DNA from: Calliopsis andreniformis
Taxonomy: Eukaryota; Arthropoda; Insecta; Hymenoptera; Andrenidae
DNA: 64,000 bases
NCBI RefSeq assembly: GCF_051401765.1
Contig: NW_027480422.1
Coordinates: 14,898,001 to 14,962,000 of the forward strand
Reading direction: 5' to 3'
A program made the translations under genes and the position numbers. A model generated the notes under the pieces. That model saw only the letters and a program-made list of their open reading frames with translations, did not search any database and was not told where the DNA came from. Below are positions 27,084 through 40,740 of the stretch, piece by piece (positions within the stretch are counted from its first letter, which is position 1; each line of letters starts with the position of its first letter).

Positions 27084-29739
27084 CTTAGGCCCTAACTATT
27101 CGATCTCGTGGAACAACGCTCTAGAGTGAAGCCTAGGTTGCCCGGAACGTAGAAATGACCATTACCTTCACACTGCTTGCAATTATACATTTTATACGAT
27201 GGAAAAACTGTTATACTTATGTTGTATTTTATTCTTCTGGCGTTGAATTCTAAGTCCATAGCTATTCGATCTGGTGGAGGAACGCCCTACAGTTAAGCTT
27301 AGGTTGCCCGGAACGTAGAAATGATCTTTTCTTTCACACTGTTTGCAAATATACATTACATACGATGGAAAAGCTGTTGTATTTATATTGTTTTTTATAG
27401 TTATGGCGTCGACTTCTAAGGCCGTAGCTATTCGATGTGGTGGAGCAATGCCTTAGAGTGAAGCCTAGGATGCCCGCAACGTAGAAATGACCATACCCTT
27501 CACACTGTTTGCAATTATTCCTGTTATACGATTGGAAAACTGTTGTATTTATATTGTATTTTATGCTCCTGGCGTTGACTTCTAAGGCCGCAGCTATTCG
27601 ATGTTGTGGAGCAACGCACTAGAGTGAAGCCTAGGTTGCCCGGAACGTAGAAATGACCAGTACTTTCAATCTGGTTGCAGATATTCCTGTTATACAATGG
27701 AAAAACTGTTGCATTTTTATTGTATTTTATGCTTCAGGCGTTGACTTCTAAGGCCGTAGCTATTCGATGTGGTGGAACAACCCCCTAGAGTGAAGCCTAG
27801 GTTGCCCGGAACGTAGAAATGACCAACACCTTCACTCTGGTTGCAATTATTCCTGTTATACGATGGAAAAGCTGATGTATCTTTATTGTATTTTATGCTT
27901 CTGTCGTTGACTTCTTAGGCACTAACTATTGGATCTGGTGGACCAACGCCCTAGAGTGAAGCCTAGGTTGCCCGGAACGTGGAAATGACCATCACGTTCA
28001 CATTTGTTGCAATTATTCCCGTTATACAATTGAAAAGCTGTTGTATTTATATTGTATTTAATGCTTCAGTCGTTGACTTCTAAGGCCGTAGCTATTCGAT
28101 CTGGTGGAGGAACGCCCTACAGTTAAGCCTAGGTTGCCCGTAACGTAGAAATGATCTTTACTTTCACACTGTTTGCAAATATACATTACATACGAAGGAA
28201 AAGCTGTTGTATTTATATTGTATTTTATGCTTCTGGCGTTGACTTCTTAGGCCCTAACTATTCGATCTGGTGGAACAACGCCCTAGAGTGAAGCCTAGGT
28301 TGCCCAGAACGTAGAAATTACCTTTACTTTCACACTGTTTGCAAATATACATTATATACGATGGAAAAGCTGTTGCATTTATTTTGTATTTTATGCTTCT
28401 GGCGTTGACTTCTTAGGCCCTAACTATTCGATCTGGTGGAATAACGCCCTAGGGTGAAGCCTAGGTTGGCCGGAACGTAGAAATGACCATAACTATCAGA
28501 CTGGTTGCAATTCTTCGTTTTATACGATGGAAAGACTGTTGTATTTATATTGTATTTTATAGGTATAGCGCTGTCTTGTATTGCCGTAGCTATTCGATGT
28601 GGTTGAGCAACGCCCTAGAGTGAAGCCTAGGTTGCCCGGAACGTAGAAATGACCATAGCTTTCATACTGGATGCAATTATTCGTTTAATACGATGGCAAG
28701 ACTGTTGTATTTATTTTGTATTTGGTGATCCTGGCGTTGACTTCTTAGGCCCTAGCTATTGGATCTGGTGGACCAACGCCCTAGAGTGAAGCCTAGGTTG
28801 CACGGAACGTAGAAATGACCATCACTTTCACACTGGTTGTACTTACTCCTGTTATACGGTGATAAAACTGTTGCATTTTTATTGTATTTTATGCGTCTGG
28901 CGTTGTTTTCTAAGGCCCTAACTATCCGACCTGGTGGAGCAACGCCCTAGAGTGAAGCCTAGGTTGCTCGGAACGTCGAAATGACCATTACTTTCACACT
29001 GTTTGCAATTATTCATTTTATACAGTGGAAAAACTGTTGTATTTATATTGTATTCTATGGTTCTGACGTTGACTTCTAAGGTCCTAGCTATTCGATCTCT
29101 TGGAGCAACGTCCAAGAGTGAAGACTATGTTGCCCGGAACGAAGAAATGACCATGACTTTCACATTGGTTGCAATTATTCGTTTTATACGATGGGAAAGC
29201 TGTTGTATTTATATTATATTTTATGCTTCAGGCGTTGACTTCTAAGGCCCTAACTATTCGATGTGGTGGAGCAACGCCCTAGAGTGAAGCCTTGGTTGCC
29301 CGGAATGTGGAAATGACCATCACTTTCACACTGGTTGCAATTACTCTTGTTATACGATGGAAAAACTGTTGTATTTATTTTGTATTTTATGCCTCTGGCG
29401 TTGACTCCTAAGGCCGTAGCTATTCGATGTGGTGGAGCAACGCCCTAGAGTGAAGCCTAGGTTGCCCGGAACGTAGAAATGACCATGTCTTTCACACTGG
29501 TTGCAATTATTCCTGTTATACGATGGAAAAACTGTTGTATTTATATTATATTTTATGCTTCAGCCGTTGACTTCTAAGGCCGTAGCTATTCGATGTTGTG
29601 GAGCAACGCCCTAGAGTGAAGCCTAGGTTGCCCGGAACGTAGAAATGACCAGTACTTTCACTCTGGTTGCAGATATTCCTATTATACAATGGAAAAACTG
29701 TTGCATTTTTATTGTATTTTATGCTTCAGGCGTTGACTT
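27084..29739 (+). repeat. 16-monomer higher-order unit, copy 1 (2,656 bp)
   Basis: It is followed immediately by a near-identical copy at an offset of exactly 2,656 bp (16 x 166). Diagnostic variants are gcttgcaattatacattt, tatagttatggcgtcgac, cttacactgtttgcaaatata-type monomers, tataggtatagcgctgtc, and ttgcagatattcct. The only difference noted in the parts compared was ctattcgatg near 27,761 against ctatccgatg near 30,417. Confidence 0.9.
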
Positions 29740-32395
29740 CTTAGGCCCTAACTATTCGATCTCGTGGAACAACGCTCTAGAGCAAAACCTAGGTTGCCCG
29801 GAACGTAGAAATGACCATTACCTTCACACTGCTTGCAATTATACATTTTATACGATGGAAAAACTGTTATACTTATGTTGTATTTTATTCTTCTGGCGTT
29901 GAATTCTAAGTCCATAGCTATTCGATCTGGTGGAGGAACGCCCTACAGTTAAGCTTAGGTTGCCCGGAACGTAGAAATGATCTTTTCTTTCACACTGTTT
30001 GCAAATATACATTACATACGATGGAAAAGCTGTTGTATTTATATTGTTTTTTATAGTTATGGCGTCGACTTCTAAGGCCGTAGCTATTCGATGTGGTGGA
30101 GCAATGCCTTAGAGTGAAGCCTAGGATGCCCGCAACGTAGAAATGACCATACCCTTCACACTGTTTGCAATTATTCCTGTTATACGATTGGAAAACTGTT
30201 GTATTTATATTGTATTTTATGCTCCTGGCGTTGACTTCTAAGGCCGCAGCTATTCGATGTTGTGGAGCAACGCACTAGAGTGAAGCCTAGGTTGCCCGGA
30301 ACGTAGAAATGACCAGTACTTTCAATCTGGTTGCAGATATTCCTGTTATACAATGGAAAAACTGTTGCATTTTTATTGTATTTTATGCTTCAGGCGTTGA
30401 CTTCTAAGGCCGTAGCTATCCGATGTGGTGGAACAACCCCCTAGAGTGAAGCCTAGGTTGCCCGGAACGTAGAAATGACCAACACCTTCACTCTGGTTGC
30501 AATTATTCCTGTTATACGATGGAAAAGCTGATGTATCTTTATTGTATTTTATGCTTCTGTCGTTGACTTCTTAGGCACTAACTATTGGATCTGGTGGACC
30601 AACGCCCTAGAGTGAAGCCTAGGTTGCCCGGAACGTGGAAATGACCATCACGTTCACATTTGTTGCAATTATTCCCGTTATACAATTGAAAAGCTGTTGT
30701 ATTTATATTGTATTTAATGCTTCAGTCGTTGACTTCTAAGGCCGTAGCTATTCGATCTGGTGGAGGAACGCCCTACAGTTAAGCCTAGGTTGCCCGTAAC
30801 GTAGAAATGATCTTTACTTTCACACTGTTTGCAAATATACATTACATACGAAGGAAAAGCTGTTGTATTTATATTGTATTTTATGCTTCTGGCGTTGACT
30901 TCTTAGGCCCTAACTATTCGATCTGGTGGAACAACGCCCTAGAGTGAAGCCTAGGTTGCCCAGAACGTAGAAATTACCTTTACTTTCACACTGTTTGCAA
31001 ATATACATTATATACGATGGAAAAGCTGTTGCATTTATTTTGTATTTTATGCTTCTGGCGTTGACTTCTTAGGCCCTAACTATTCGATCTGGTGGAATAA
31101 CGCCCTAGGGTGAAGCCTAGGTTGGCCGGAACGTAGAAATGACCATAACTATCAGACTGGTTGCAATTCTTCGTTTTATACGATGGAAAGACTGTTGTAT
31201 TTATATTGTATTTTATAGGTATAGCGCTGTCTTGTATTGCCGTAGCTATTCGATGTGGTTGAGCAACGCCCTAGAGTGAAGCCTAGGTTGCCCGGAACGT
31301 AGAAATGACCATAGCTTTCATACTGGATGCAATTATTCGTTTAATACGATGGCAAGACTGTTGTATTTATTTTGTATTTGGTGATCCTGGCGTTGACTTC
31401 TTAGGCCCTAGCTATTGGATCTGGTGGACCAACGCCCTAGAGTGAAGCCTAGGTTGCACGGAACGTAGAAATGACCATCACTTTCACACTGGTTGTACTT
31501 ACTCCTGTTATACGGTGATAAAACTGTTGCATTTTTATTGTATTTTATGCGTCTGGCGTTGTTTTCTAAGGCCCTAACTATCCGACCTGGTGGAGCAACG
31601 CCCTAGAGTGAAGCCTAGGTTGCTCGGAACGTCGAAATGACCATTACTTTCACACTGTTTGCAATTATTCATTTTATACAGTGGAAAAACTGTTGTATTT
31701 ATATTGTATTCTATGGTTCTGACGTTGACTTCTAAGGTCCTAGCTATTCGATCTCTTGGAGCAACGTCCAAGAGTGAAGACTATGTTGCCCGGAACGAAG
31801 AAATGACCATGACTTTCACATTGGTTGCAATTATTCGTTTTATACGATGGGAAAGCTGTTGTATTTATATTATATTTTATGCTTCAGGCGTTGACTTCTA
31901 AGGCCCTAACTATTCGATGTGGTGGAGCAACGCCCTAGAGTGAAGCCTTGGTTGCCCGGAATGTGGAAATGACCATCACTTTCACACTGGTTGCAATTAC
32001 TCTTGTTATACGATGGAAAAACTGTTGTATTTATTTTGTATTTTATGCCTCTGGCGTTGACTCCTAAGGCCGTAGCTATTCGATGTGGTGGAGCAACGCC
32101 CTAGAGTGAAGCCTAGGTTGCCCGGAACGTAGAAATGACCATGTCTTTCACACTGGTTGCAATTATTCCTGTTATACGATGGAAAAACTGTTGTATTTAT
32201 ATTATATTTTATGCTTCAGCCGTTGACTTCTAAGGCCGTAGCTATTCGATGTTGTGGAGCAACGCCCTAGAGTGAAGCCTAGGTTGCCCGGAACGTAGAA
32301 ATGACCAGTACTTTCACTCTGGTTGCAGATATTCCTATTATACAATGGAAAAACTGTTGCATTTTTATTGTATTTTATGCTTCAGGCGTTGACTT
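29740..32395 (+). repeat. 16-monomer higher-order unit, copy 2 (2,656 bp)
   Basis: This is a direct tandem copy of the preceding block. The agreement ends at about 32,395, where the pattern ttcttaggcc expected for a third copy is replaced by ttctaaggcc and gatgtggtggagc. A short third fragment of the same type follows at about 32,757-33,050 (ttcactctggttgc, gctgatgtatctttat, tctgtcgttgac). The first monomer of this copy is a mosaic of the two flanking types (see findings). Confidence 0.9.
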
Positions 32396-35300
32396 CTAAG
32401 GCCCTAACTATTCGATGTGGTGGAGCAACGCCCTAGAGCAAAACCTAGGTTGCCGGAACGTAGAAATGACCATTACCTTCACGCTTGTTGCAATTATTCG
32501 TGTTATACGATGGACAAACTGATGGATTTTGTTTGTACTTTATGCTTCTGGCGTTGACTTCTAAGGCCCAATGTATTCGATCTGGTGGCGCAATGCCTCA
32601 GAGTTATGTCTAGGATGCCCGGAACGTAGAAATGGCCATTACTTTCACACTGGTTGCAATTATTCGTTTTATACGATGGAAAAACTGTTGTATTTATATT
32701 GTATTTTATGTTTCTGGCGTTGACTTCTAAGGCCGTAGCTATTCGATGTGGTGGAACAACCCCCTAGTGTGAAGCCTAGGTTGCCCGGATCGTAGAAATG
32801 ACCATCACCTTCACTCTGGTTGCAATTATTCCTGTTATACGATGGAAAAGCTGATGTATCTTTATTGTATTTTATGCTTCTGTCGTTGACTTCTTAGGCC
32901 CTAACTATTGGATCTGGTGGACCAACGCCCTAGAGTGAAGCCTAGGTTGCCCGGAACGTGGAAATGACCATGACGTTCACATTTGTTGCAATTATTCCCG
33001 TTATACAATTGAAAAACTGTTGTATTTATATTGTATTTTATGATTCAGTCGTTGACTTCTAAGGCCCTAACTATTCGATCTGGTGGAACAACGTCCTAGA
33101 GTGAAGCCTAGGTTGCCCAGAACGTAGAAATGACCTTTACTTTCACACTGTTTGCAAACATACATTATATAGGATGGAAAATCTGTTGCATTTATTTTGT
33201 ATTTTATGCTTCTGGCGTTGACTTCTTAGGCCCTAACTATTCGATCTGGTGGAACAACGCCCTAGAGTGAAGCCTTGGATGCCCGGAACGCAGAAATGAC
33301 TATCACTTTCACACCGGTTGCAATTATTCGTTTTATACGATGGAAAAACTGTTGTATTTTTATTGTATTTTATGCTCCGGGCGTAGACTTCTAAGGCCCT
33401 AACTATTCGATGTGTTGGAGCAACGCCCTAGATTGAAGCCTAGGTTGCCGGGAACGTAGAAATGACTACCACTTTCGCACTGGTTGCAATTATTCCAGTT
33501 ATACGATGGAGAAACTGTTGTATCTTTATTGTATTTGATGCTTCGTGCGTTGAGTTCTAAGGCCCTAACTATTCGATCTGGTGGGGCAACGCCCTAGAGT
33601 CAAGCCTAGGTTGCCCGGAACGTAGAAATGACCATAACTCTCACACTGGTTGCAATTATTCGTTTTATACGATGGAAAAACTATTGCATTTATTTTGTAT
33701 TTTATGCTTCTGGCGTTGAGTTCTTATGCCCTAACTAGTCTATCTGGTGGACCGACGCCCTAGAGTGAAGCCTAGGTTGCCCGGAACGTAGAAATGACGA
33801 TATCTTTCACACTGGTTGCTATTATTCCTGTTATACGATGGAAAAGCTGTTGTATTTTTATTGTATTTTATGCTCCGGGCGTAGACTTCTAAGGCCCTAG
33901 CTATTCGATCTAGTGGAGCGACTCCCTAGAGTGAAGCCTAGGTTGCCCGGAACGTAGAAATGGCCATTACTATCACAGTGGATGCAATTATTCCTGTTAT
34001 ACGATGAAGGATCTATTGTATCTTTACTGTATTTTATGCTTCGGGCGTTGACTTCTAAGGCCCTAACTATTCGATCTGGTGGAGCAACGCCCTAGAGTCA
34101 AGCCTAGGTTGCCCGGAACGTAGAAATGACCATAACTTTCACACTGGTTGCAATTATTCGTTTTATACGATGGAATATCTGTTGTATTTTTATTGTATTT
34201 TATGCTTCGTGCGTTGACTTCTAAGGCCCTAACTATTCGATCTAGTGGAGCAACGCCCTAGAGTGAAGTCTAGTTTGCCCGGAACGTAGAAATGACGATA
34301 ACTTTCACACTGGTTGCTATTATTCCTGTTATACAATGGAAAAACTGTTGTATTTTTATTGCATTTTATGCTTCGGGCTTTGATTTCTAAGGCCCTAGCT
34401 ATTCCATCTGGTAGAGTAACGCCCTAGGGTGAAGCCTAGGTTTCCCGGAACATAGAAATGACCATTACATTCACACTTTTTGCAATTACTCATTTTATAT
34501 GATGTGAAAGCTGTTGAATTTATAATGTATTTTATGCACCTGGCGTTGACTTCTAAGGCCGTAGCCATTGGATCTGGTGGAGCGACGCCTCAGAGTGAAG
34601 CCTAGGTTTCCCGGAACGTAGAAATGACCATTACTTTCACACTGGTTGCAATTATTCCTGTTATACGATGGAAAAACTGTAGTATTTATATTGTATTTTA
34701 TGCTTCTGACGCTGACTTCTAAGGTCGTAGCTATTCGATCTGGTGGAGCAACGCCCTAGAGTGAAGCCTTGGTTTCCCGGAACGTAGAAATGACCATTAC
34801 TTTCACACTGGTTGCAATTATTCCTGTTATACGACGGAAATACTGTTGTATTTTTATTGTATTTTATGCTCCGGGCGTAGACTTCTAAGGCCCTAACTAT
34901 TCGATCTGGTGGAGCAACGCCCTAGATTGAAGCCTAGGTTGCCGGGAACGTAGAAATGACTATCACTTTCGCACTGGTTGCAATTATTCCAGTTATACGA
35001 TGGAAAAACTGTTGTATCTTTATTGTATTTTATGTTCCGGGCGTAGACTTCTAAGGCCCTAGCTATTCGATCTGGTGGAGCGACTCCCTAGAGTGAAGCC
35101 TAGGTTGCCCTGAACGTAGAAATGACCATAACTTTCACACTGGTTGCAATTATTCGTTTTATACGATGGAGTATCTGTTGTATTTTTATGGTATTTTATG
35201 CTGCGGGCGTAGACTTCTAAGGCCCTAGCTATTCGATCTGTTGGAGCAACGCCCTAGAGTCAAGCCTAGGTTGCCCGGAACGTAGAAATGACCATTACTT

Positions 35301-35679
35301 TCACACTGGTTGCAATTATTCGTTTTATACGATGGAATATCTGTTGTATTTTTATTGTATTTTATGCTTCGTGCGTTGACTTCTAAGGCCCTAACTATTC
35401 GATCTAGTGGAGCAACGCCCTAGAGTCAAGCCTAGGTTGCCCGGAACGTAGGAATGGCCATAACTTTCACACTGTTTTCAATTATTCATATTATACGATG
35501 CAAAAACTGTTGTATTTATATTGTATTTTATGCTTCTGGCGTTCCCTTCTTGGGCCCTAACTATTCGATCTGGTGTAGCAACGGCCCAGAGTGAATCCTA
35601 GTTTGCCGGAACGTAGAAATGACCATTACCTTCACACTGATTGCAATTATTCATTCTATACGATGAAAAAACTGTTGTA
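32396..35679 (+). repeat. Divergent satellite island with subtype change
   Basis: About 20 monomers, individually diverged. The first part is still region-B-like (gcaaacatacattata near 33,150). From about 33,371 the monomer segment tctggcgttgac begins to be replaced by ccgggcgtagac, cgtgcgttgac and tcgggcgttgac. Other local variants are gagtcaagcctagg and ggaatatctgttg. No long-range partner was found. Confidence 0.75.
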
Positions 35680-38600
35680 TTTTTATTGTATTTTATAGTC
35701 CGGGCGTAGGCTTCTAAGGCCCTAGCTATTCGACCTGGTGGAGCAACGCCCTACAGTGAAGCCTAGGTTGCCCGGAACGTAGAATTGGCCATTACTATCA
35801 CACTGGATGCAATTATTCCTGTTATACGGTGGAAGATCTGTTGTATCTTTTCTGTATTTTATGCTTCGGGCGTTGACTTCTAAGGCCCTTACTATTCGAT
35901 CTGGTGGAGCAACGCCCTGGAGTGAAGCCTAGGGTGCAGGGAACGCAGAAATGGCCATTACTTTTACGCTGGTTGCAATTATTCCCGTTATACGGTGGAT
36001 AAACTGTTGTAATTTTATTTTATTTCATGCTTCTGGCGTTGACTTCTTAGGCCCTAACTTTTCGATCTGGTGGAGCAACGCCCTAGAGTGAAGCCTAGGT
36101 TGCCCGGAACGTAGAAATGACCATTACCTTCACACTGGTAGCAATTATTCCTGTTATACGATGGAAAAATTGTTGTATTTTTATTTTATTTTGGGCTTCT
36201 GGCGTTGAGTTCTTAGGCCCCAGCTATTCTATCTGGTGGAGCAACGCCCTGGAGTGAAGCCTAGGTTGCACGGAACGTAGAAGTGGCCATTACTTTCACA
36301 CTGGTTGCAATTATTCGTTTTATACGATGGAGTATCTGTTGTATTTTTATTGTATTTTATGCTTCTGGCTTTGACTTCTAAGGATCTAGCTATTCGATCT
36401 CGTGGGGCAACGTCCAGAGTGTAGCCTATGTTGCACGGAAAGTAGAAATGGCCATTACTTTCACACAGGTTGCAATTATTTCTGTTATACGATGGAAGAG
36501 CTGTTGTATTTTTATTTTATTTTATGCTTCTGGCGTTGTCTTCTAAGGCCCTAGCTATTCCATCTGATGGAGCAACACCCTAGAGTGAAGCCCAGGTTGC
36601 CCGGAACGTAGGAATGACCATTACTTTCACACTGTTTGCAATCATTAGTATTATACGAAGGAAAAACTGTTGCAATTATTTTGTATTTTATGCTTCTGGC
36701 GTTGACTTCTTATGCCCTAACTATTCGATCTGGTGGACCATCGCCCTAGAGTCAGGCCTAGGTTGCCCGGAACGTAGAAATGACCATTACCTTCACACTG
36801 GTTGCAGTTATTCCTGTTATACGATGGAAATACTGTTGTATTTTTATTGTATTATATGCTTCTGGCGTCGAATTCTAAGTCCCTAGCTATTCGATCTGGT
36901 GGAGCAACAGCATAGAGTGAAGCCTAGGTTGCCCGGTACGTAGAAATGACCATTACTTTCACACTGGTTGCAATTACTCCTGTTATACGATGGAAAAACT
37001 GTTGTACCTTTATTGTATTTTATGCTCCGGGCGTAGACTTCTAAGGCCCTAGCTATTCGATCTGGTGGAGCGACTCCCTAGAGTGAAGTCTAGGTTGCCC
37101 GGAACGTAGAAATGACCATTACCTTCACACTGGTTGCAATTATTCCTATAATACGATGGAAAAATTGTTGTATTTTTATTTCATTTTGGGCTTCTGGCGT
37201 TGAGTTCTTAGGCCCCAGCTATTCGATCTGGTGGAGCAACGCCCTGGAGTGAAGCCTAGGTTGCACGGAACGTAGAAGTGGCCATTACTTTCACACTGGT
37301 TGCAATTATCCGTTTTATACGATGGAAAAGCTGTTGTATTTTTATTTTATTTTTGGCTTCTGGCGTTGACTTCTAAGGCCCTAGCTATTCTATCTGGTGG
37401 TGCAACGCCCTAGAGTGAAGTCTAGGTTGCCTGGAACGTAGAAATGGCCATTACCTTCACACTGGTTGCAATTATCCTGTTATACGGTGGAAAAACCGTT
37501 GTATTTTTATTGTATTTTTTGCTGCTGGCGTTGAATTCTAAGTCCCTATCAATTCGACCTGCTGGAGCAACACCCTAGAGTGAAGCCTAGGCTTCCCGGA
37601 ACGTAGAAATGACCATTACTTTCACACTGGTTGCAATTATCCTGTTATACGGTGGAACAACTGATGTATTTATATTGTATTTCATGCTTCTGGCGTTGAC
37701 ATATTAGGCCCTAATTATGCTATCTGGTGGAACAACGACCTAGATTGAAGCCTAGGTTGCCCGGAACGTAAAAATGACCATTACATTCACACTGTTTGCA
37801 ATTATTCATTTTATACGATGTGAAAACTGTTGTATTTATAATGTATTTTATGCTTCTGGCGTTGACTTCTAAGGCCGTAGCTATTCTATCTGGTGGAGCA
37901 ACGCCCTATAGTGAAACCTAGGTTGCCCGGAACGTAGAAATGACCAGTACCTTCACACTGGTTGTAGTTATTCCTGTTATACTATGAAAAACTGTTGTAT
38001 TTTTATTGTATTTTATGCTTCTGGCGTTGACATCTAAGGCCGTAGCTATTGGATGTGGAGGAGCAACTCCCTAGAGTGAAGCCTAGGTTGCCCGGAACGT
38101 AGAAATGGCCATTACTTTCACACTGGTTGCAATTATCCTGTTATACGGTGGAAAAACTGTTGTATTTATATTGTATTTCATGCTTCTGGCTTGACATATT
38201 AGGCCCTAATTATGCTATCTGGTGGAACAACGACCTAGATTGAAGCCTAGGTTGCCTGGAACGTAGAAATGACCATTACATTCACACTGTTTGCAAATAT
38301 TCATTTTATACGATGGAATATCTGTTGTATTTTTATTGTATTTTATAGTCCGGGCGTAGGCTTCTAAGGCCCTAGCTATTCGACCTGGTGGAGCAACGCC
38401 CTACAGTGAAGCCTAGGTTGCCCGGAACGTAGAATTGGCCATTACTATCACACTGGATGCAATTATTCCTGTTATACGGTGGAAAAACTGTTGTATCATT
38501 ATTGTATTTCCCGCTTCTGGCGTTGACTTCTTAGGCCCTAACTTTTCGATCTGGTGGAGCAACGCCCTGGAGTGAAGCCTAGGGTGCAGGGAACGCAGAA

Positions 38601-38780
38601 ATGGCCATTACTTTTACGCTGGTTGAAATTATTCCCGTTATACGGTGGATAAACTGTTGTAATTTTATTTTATTTCATGCTTCTGGCGTTGACTTCTTAG
38701 GCCCTAACTTTTCGATCTGGTGGAGCAACGCCCTAGAGTGAAGCCTAGGTTGCCCGGAACGTAGAAATGACCATTGCCTT
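35680..38780 (+). repeat. Satellite with a 16-monomer-offset pair and a 6-monomer pair
   Basis: Positions about 35,680-36,130 recur at about 38,330-38,780 (offset 2,650, 16 monomers less 6 bp), sharing tatagtccgggcgtaggc, ctacagtgaagcc, gtagaattggcc, and agggtgcagggaacgc. Positions about 36,121-36,320 recur at about 37,116-37,315 (offset 995, 6 monomers less 1 bp), sharing ttttgggcttctggcgttg and gtagaagtggcc. Several units near 37,450-38,160 carry the 1-bp-shorter attatcctgttatacgg. Confidence 0.75.
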
Positions 38781-40740
38781 CACACCGGTTGCAATTATTC
38801 CTGTTATACGATGGAAGAACTCTTGTATCTTAACTGTATTTTATGGTTCGGGCGTTGACTTCTAAGGCCCTAACTTTTCGATCTGGTGCAGCAACGCCCT
38901 AGAGTCAAGCCTAGGTTGCCCGGAACGTAGAAGTGACCATAACTTTCACACTGGTTGCAACTACTCATGCTATACGATGGAAAAACTGTTGTATTTATTT
39001 TGTATTTTATGCTCCTGGCGTTGACTTCATAGGCTCTGAATATTCTATCTGGTGGGCCAACGCCCTGGAGTGAAGCCAAGGTTGCCGGGAACGTAGAAAT
39101 GACCATTACTTTCGCACTGGTTGGAATTATTCCTGTTATACGATGGAAAAACTGTTGGATGTATATTGTCTTTTATGCTTCTGGCGTTGACTTCTTAGGC
39201 CCTAATTATTCGATCTGATGGAACAACAGCCTAGATTGAAGCCAAGGTTGCCCGGAACGTAGAAATGACCATTACTTTCACACTGTTTGAAATTATTCAT
39301 TTTAAACGATGGAGACACCCTTGTATTTGTATTGCATTTTATGCTTCTGGCATTGATTTCTAAGGCCGTAGCTATTAGATGTGGTGGAGCAACGCCCTGG
39401 AGTGAAGCCTAGGTATCCCGGAACGTAGAAATGACCCTCACTTTCACACTGGATGCAATTATTCGTTTTATACGATGGAAAAACTGTTGTATTTATACTG
39501 TATGTTAGGCTTCTGGCGTTGACTTCTTAGGCCCTTGCTATTCGATCTGGTGGAGCAACGCCCTAGAGTGAAGCCTAGGTTACCTGGAACGTAGAAATGA
39601 CCATTAGTTTCACACTGGTTGCAATTACTCCTGTTATGCAAAGGAAAAACTTCTGTATTTATATTGCATTTTATGCTTCCGGCGTTGACATCTAAGGCCC
39701 TAGCGATTCTATCTGGTGGAGCAACGACCTAGGGTGAAGCCGAGGTTGACTGTATCGTAGAAATGACCATCACTTTCACACTGGTTGCAATTATTCGTGT
39801 TATACGATGGAAAAAACGTTGCATTTTCATTGTATTTTATGCTTCGGGCGTTGACTTCTAAGGCCCTAACTATTCCATCTGGTGGAGGAACGCCCTAGAG
39901 TGAAGTCTAGGGTGCCCGGAACGTAGAAATGACCATAATTTTCACATGGGTTGCAATAATTCGTTTTATTCGATCGAAAAACTGTTGCATTTGTATTGTA
40001 TTTTACGCTTCTGGCGTTGACTTCTAAGGCCCTACCAATTCGTTCTGGCGGAACCACGCCCTAGAGTGAAGCCTAGGTTGCCCGGAACGTAGAAATGACC
40101 ATTACCTTAACACTGATTGCAATTATCCATTTTATACGATGGAAATACTATTGTATTTTTATTGTATTTTATGGTTCGGGCGTTGACTTCTTAGGCCCTA
40201 ACTATTCGATCTGGTGGAGCAACGCCCTAGAGTAAAGGCTAGGTTGCCCGGCACGTAGAATTGACCATCACTTTCACACTGGTTGTAATTACTCCTGTCA
40301 TGCGATGGAATAACTGTTGTATCTTTATTGTGTTTTATGCTTCTGGCGTTGACTTCTTAGGACCTGACCATTCGGTCTTGTGGAGCAACGCCATGAGTGA
40401 CTCCTAGGTTGCAGGAACGTAGAAATGACCATTACCTTAACACTGATTGCAATTATCCATTTTATACGATGGAAAAACTATTGTATTGTTATTGAATTTT
40501 ATGGTTCGGGCGTTGACTTCTAAGGCCCTAACTATTCGATCTGGTGGAGCAACGCCACAGAGTCATATCTAGGATGGCTGGAACGTAAAAATGGCCGTCA
40601 CTTTCACACTGGTTGCAATTATTCGCTTTATACGATGGAACAGCTGTTGTATATATATTGTTTTATGCTTCTGGCGATGACTTCTTAGGCCCTAGCTATT
40701 CGATTTGGTAGAGCAACGCCCTAGAGAGAAGCCTAGGTTG
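38781..40740 (+). repeat. Divergent satellite stretch before region C
   Basis: About 12 monomers with private changes (for example cataggctctgaatattc near 39,028, gagacacccttg near 39,312, and a short attgttttatgc near 40,655). The cataggctctgaatattc variant recurs near 42,177. Otherwise I saw no repeated order. The sequence is wholly satellite. Confidence 0.72.
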
